The position numbers were made by a program, and so were the translations under genes. The notes beneath the pieces were generated by a model. That model made no database searches, was not told the DNA's origin, and saw only the letters and a program-made list of their open reading frames with translations. A stretch of DNA of 64,000 nucleotides from Polynucleobacter antarcticus (GTDB taxonomy: Bacteria > Pseudomonadota > Gammaproteobacteria > Burkholderiales > Burkholderiaceae), in assembly GCF_013307245.1 (NCBI RefSeq), contig NZ_CP028941.1, forward strand, positions 1,922,001 through 1,986,000, in the 5' to 3' direction. Positions 62,526-64,000 of the stretch are shown here, in pieces; the first letter of the stretch is position 1; each line of letters begins with the position of its first letter.

Positions 62526-64000
62526 TACACCAATACCCTTTCAATACCGCCTTGGTTAGCTTTTGCTACATACTCTTGCATCCAATCTTTACCCAATATT
62601 TTTTGTGCCATCTCCACCACGATGTAATCTGCAGTGGTAGCGCTATCCGCATCAAAGCGTGATAAGCCCTGTAGGCAGGATGGGCAACTAGTTAAGATTT
62701 TGACATCGCCAGCATAGTCATCTTGACGTAAGGCATTGGCCGCCTTTTCCATTTCAATCTGCTTGCGGAAACGAACTTGTGTAGAGATATCAGGTCGCGT
62801 CACGGCCAATGTGCCAGACTCACCACAGCAACGATCATTCTTTTCAATAGCTTTGCCATCCTCTAGCGTAATGAGCTCATTGACCGTCTTCATTGGATCT
62901 TGCAACTTCATCGGCGAATGGCAGGGATCGTGATACATGTATTTCACACCGGTCACATTGGTGAGTTTGACGCCCTTCTCTAAGAGATATTCATGAATAT
63001 CAATAATGCGACAGCCAGGGAAAATCTGATCAAACTGATAGCCAGCCAACTGGTCGTAGCAAGTTCCACAAGAAACCACGACCGTCTTGATATCTAAGTA
63101 ATTAAGCGTATTCGCAACTCGATGAAAGAGAACGCGATTATCGGTAATCATTTTCTCTGCTTTATCAAAATCGCCATTACCGCGCTGTGGATAGCCGCAA
63201 CATAAATAACCTGGCGGCAATACGGTCTGCACACCCACATTCCACAACATAGCTTGGGTTGCTAAGCCCACCTGCGAAAACAAACGCTCCGAACCACAAC
63301 CTGGAAAATAAAAGACCGCTTCAGTATCCGCAGAGGTGGTTTTAGGATCACGAATAATCGGTACGTAATTCGCATCTTCAATATCTAATAAAGCACGCGC
63401 TGTTTTTTTAGGCAAATTACCCGGCATCTTTTTATTTATAAAAAAGATCACTTGCTCTTTTATCGCAGGCTTACCCACTGTGGCTGGTGGCTGGGTAGTT
63501 TGCTTACGCGCAAACTTACGCAATAAATCATTACCCAAACGCTGGGCTTTATAACCCCATCCAATCATGACCTTACGGGCCAAATTGATGGTGTCTGGGT
63601 TAGTTGCATTTAAGAAGAACATCGAAGCAGCAGTCCCTGGATTGAACTTTTGCTGGCCCATTTTGCGCAACAAGTTACGCATATTCATGGAGACATCGCC
63701 AAAGTCAATCTTCACTGGGCAAGGAGTCAAGCATTTATGACAGACGGTGCAATGTGCAGCGACATCATCGAACATTTCCCAATGCCGAATGGAAATACCA
63801 CGACGCGTTTGCTCTTCATACAAAAACGCTTCAATCAGCAGTGAGGTAGCTAGAATTTTGTCGCGTGGGCTATACAGTAAGTTAGCGCGTGGAACGTGCG
63901 TTGCACAAACTGGTTTGCATTTTCCGCAACGCAGGCAATCTTTAATGCTGTCAGCAATCGCACCAATATCACTTTGCTGCATGATGATGGACTCATGACC
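62525..64000 (-). CDS. Large iron-sulfur oxidoreductase, C-terminal part (DUF3683/FAD-linked type), partial
   Basis: At least 491 residues. Two 4Fe-4S motifs are present (CLRCGKCKPVC and CTVCHKCLTPCP), followed by two CCG domains as in GlpC/HdrB (FPGCGSERLFSQVG...CCGYPQRGNGD and SCGTCYDQL...YHDPCHSPMKL...CCGESGT). The frame has no stop before the right edge: an ATG at 63982 exists, but GHESII precedes it in frame, so the true start is probably beyond the window. This fits the C-terminal half of a roughly 1300-residue FAD-linked oxidase with DUF3683. It would oxidise a 2-hydroxy acid such as lactate or glycolate; substrate is inferred. Confidence 0.85.
   Translation of the reverse strand, partial: GHESIIMQQSDIGAIADSIKDCLRCGKCKPVCATHVPRANLLYSPRDKILATSLLIEAFLYEEQTRRGISIRHWEMFDDVAAHCTVCHKCLTPCPVKIDFGDVSMNMRNLLRKMGQQKFNPGTAASMFFLNATNPDTINLARKVMIGWGYKAQRLGNDLLRKFARKQTTQPPATVGKPAIKEQVIFFINKKMPGNLPKKTARALLDIEDANYVPIIRDPKTTSADTEAVFYFPGCGSERLFSQVGLATQAMLWNVGVQTVLPPGYLCCGYPQRGNGDFDKAEKMITDNRVLFHRVANTLNYLDIKTVVVSCGTCYDQLAGYQFDQIFPGCRIIDIHEYLLEKGVKLTNVTGVKYMYHDPCHSPMKLQDPMKTVNELITLEDGKAIEKNDRCCGESGTLAVTRPDISTQVRFRKQIEMEKAANALRQDDYAGDVKILTSCPSCLQGLSRFDADSATTADYIVVEMAQKILGKDWMQEYVAKANQGGIERVLV

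Noticed and set aside
1..64000. Mobile elements, prophage or defence islands
   Set aside because: No transposase, integrase, restriction enzyme, toxin-antitoxin pair or phage structural protein was recognised in the translated frames.

Overview
The window looks like chromosomal DNA of a small-genome, moderate-GC betaproteobacterium of the order Burkholderiales, most probably Polynucleobacter or a close relative. This rests on gene order (lptD-surA-pdxA-rsmA, amgK-murU, dusB-fis-purH-ruvCAB, ubiE-tim44-ubiJ-ubiB, rplM-rpsI-argC-erpA) and on recognisable protein families; no database search was possible. Coding density is very high. I see no insertion sequence, prophage, CRISPR array or rRNA operon. 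The only tRNA is an elongator-type CAT-anticodon tRNA cut by the left edge.

Bases 1-8200 are the most accessory-like part. They hold an orphan HiPIP, a probable copper-handling group (DUF411 protein, a membrane protein with a Met/His-rich tail, a small secreted His/Cys protein), a small envelope group (Pal-like lipoprotein, unknown lipoprotein, four-CxxC zinc ribbon), and a second small exported protein sharing the C-terminal YKPPK ending with the first. There follow a fused GT2 glycosyltransferase/HAD phosphatase resembling a one-polypeptide glucosylglycerate pathway, a DUF985 cupin carrying a hexanucleotide repeat, a solute-binding lipoprotein and a MOSC protein.

Bases 8200-17200 carry a TRAP transporter of the alpha-keto-acid/lactate type facing an oxamate-amidohydrolase-like enzyme, then a UPF0126 protein, a zeta-class GST, a frameshifted AEC permease, a gamma-carbonic-anhydrase-like protein and an ammonium transporter with an NtrC-like dyad upstream. 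Bases 17200-29200 hold two small envelope proteins, htpG with a clear sigma-32 type promoter, a rhodanese, miaB-ybeY-corC-lnt, glyQS, gmhB and plsC.

Bases 29200-48800 are housekeeping: rsmA-pdxA-surA-lptD on the minus strand diverge from amgK-murU-pepP-ubiH-dusB-fis-purH-ruvCAB; then tyrS, anmK, erpA and argC. amgK, murU and anmK give three steps of peptidoglycan sugar recycling, next to lptD (LPS assembly).

Bases 48800-64000 contain rpsI/rplM, a candidate small RNA with its own promoter, two CUCCUCC (anti-Shine-Dalgarno-like) motifs and a strong terminator, an OsmC protein, rnpB, pyrC, a glycerate kinase, an Atm1-type ABC exporter, nudB, aspS, a DUF502 membrane protein, the ubiquinone genes ubiB/ubiJ/ubiE around a Tim44-like protein, a DUF971 protein, and the C-terminal part of a large iron-sulfur oxidoreductase that runs off the right edge. 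The most novel items are the small RNA at about 49838-49939, the GT2-HAD fusion, and the paired YKPPK exported proteins in the metal-related region.
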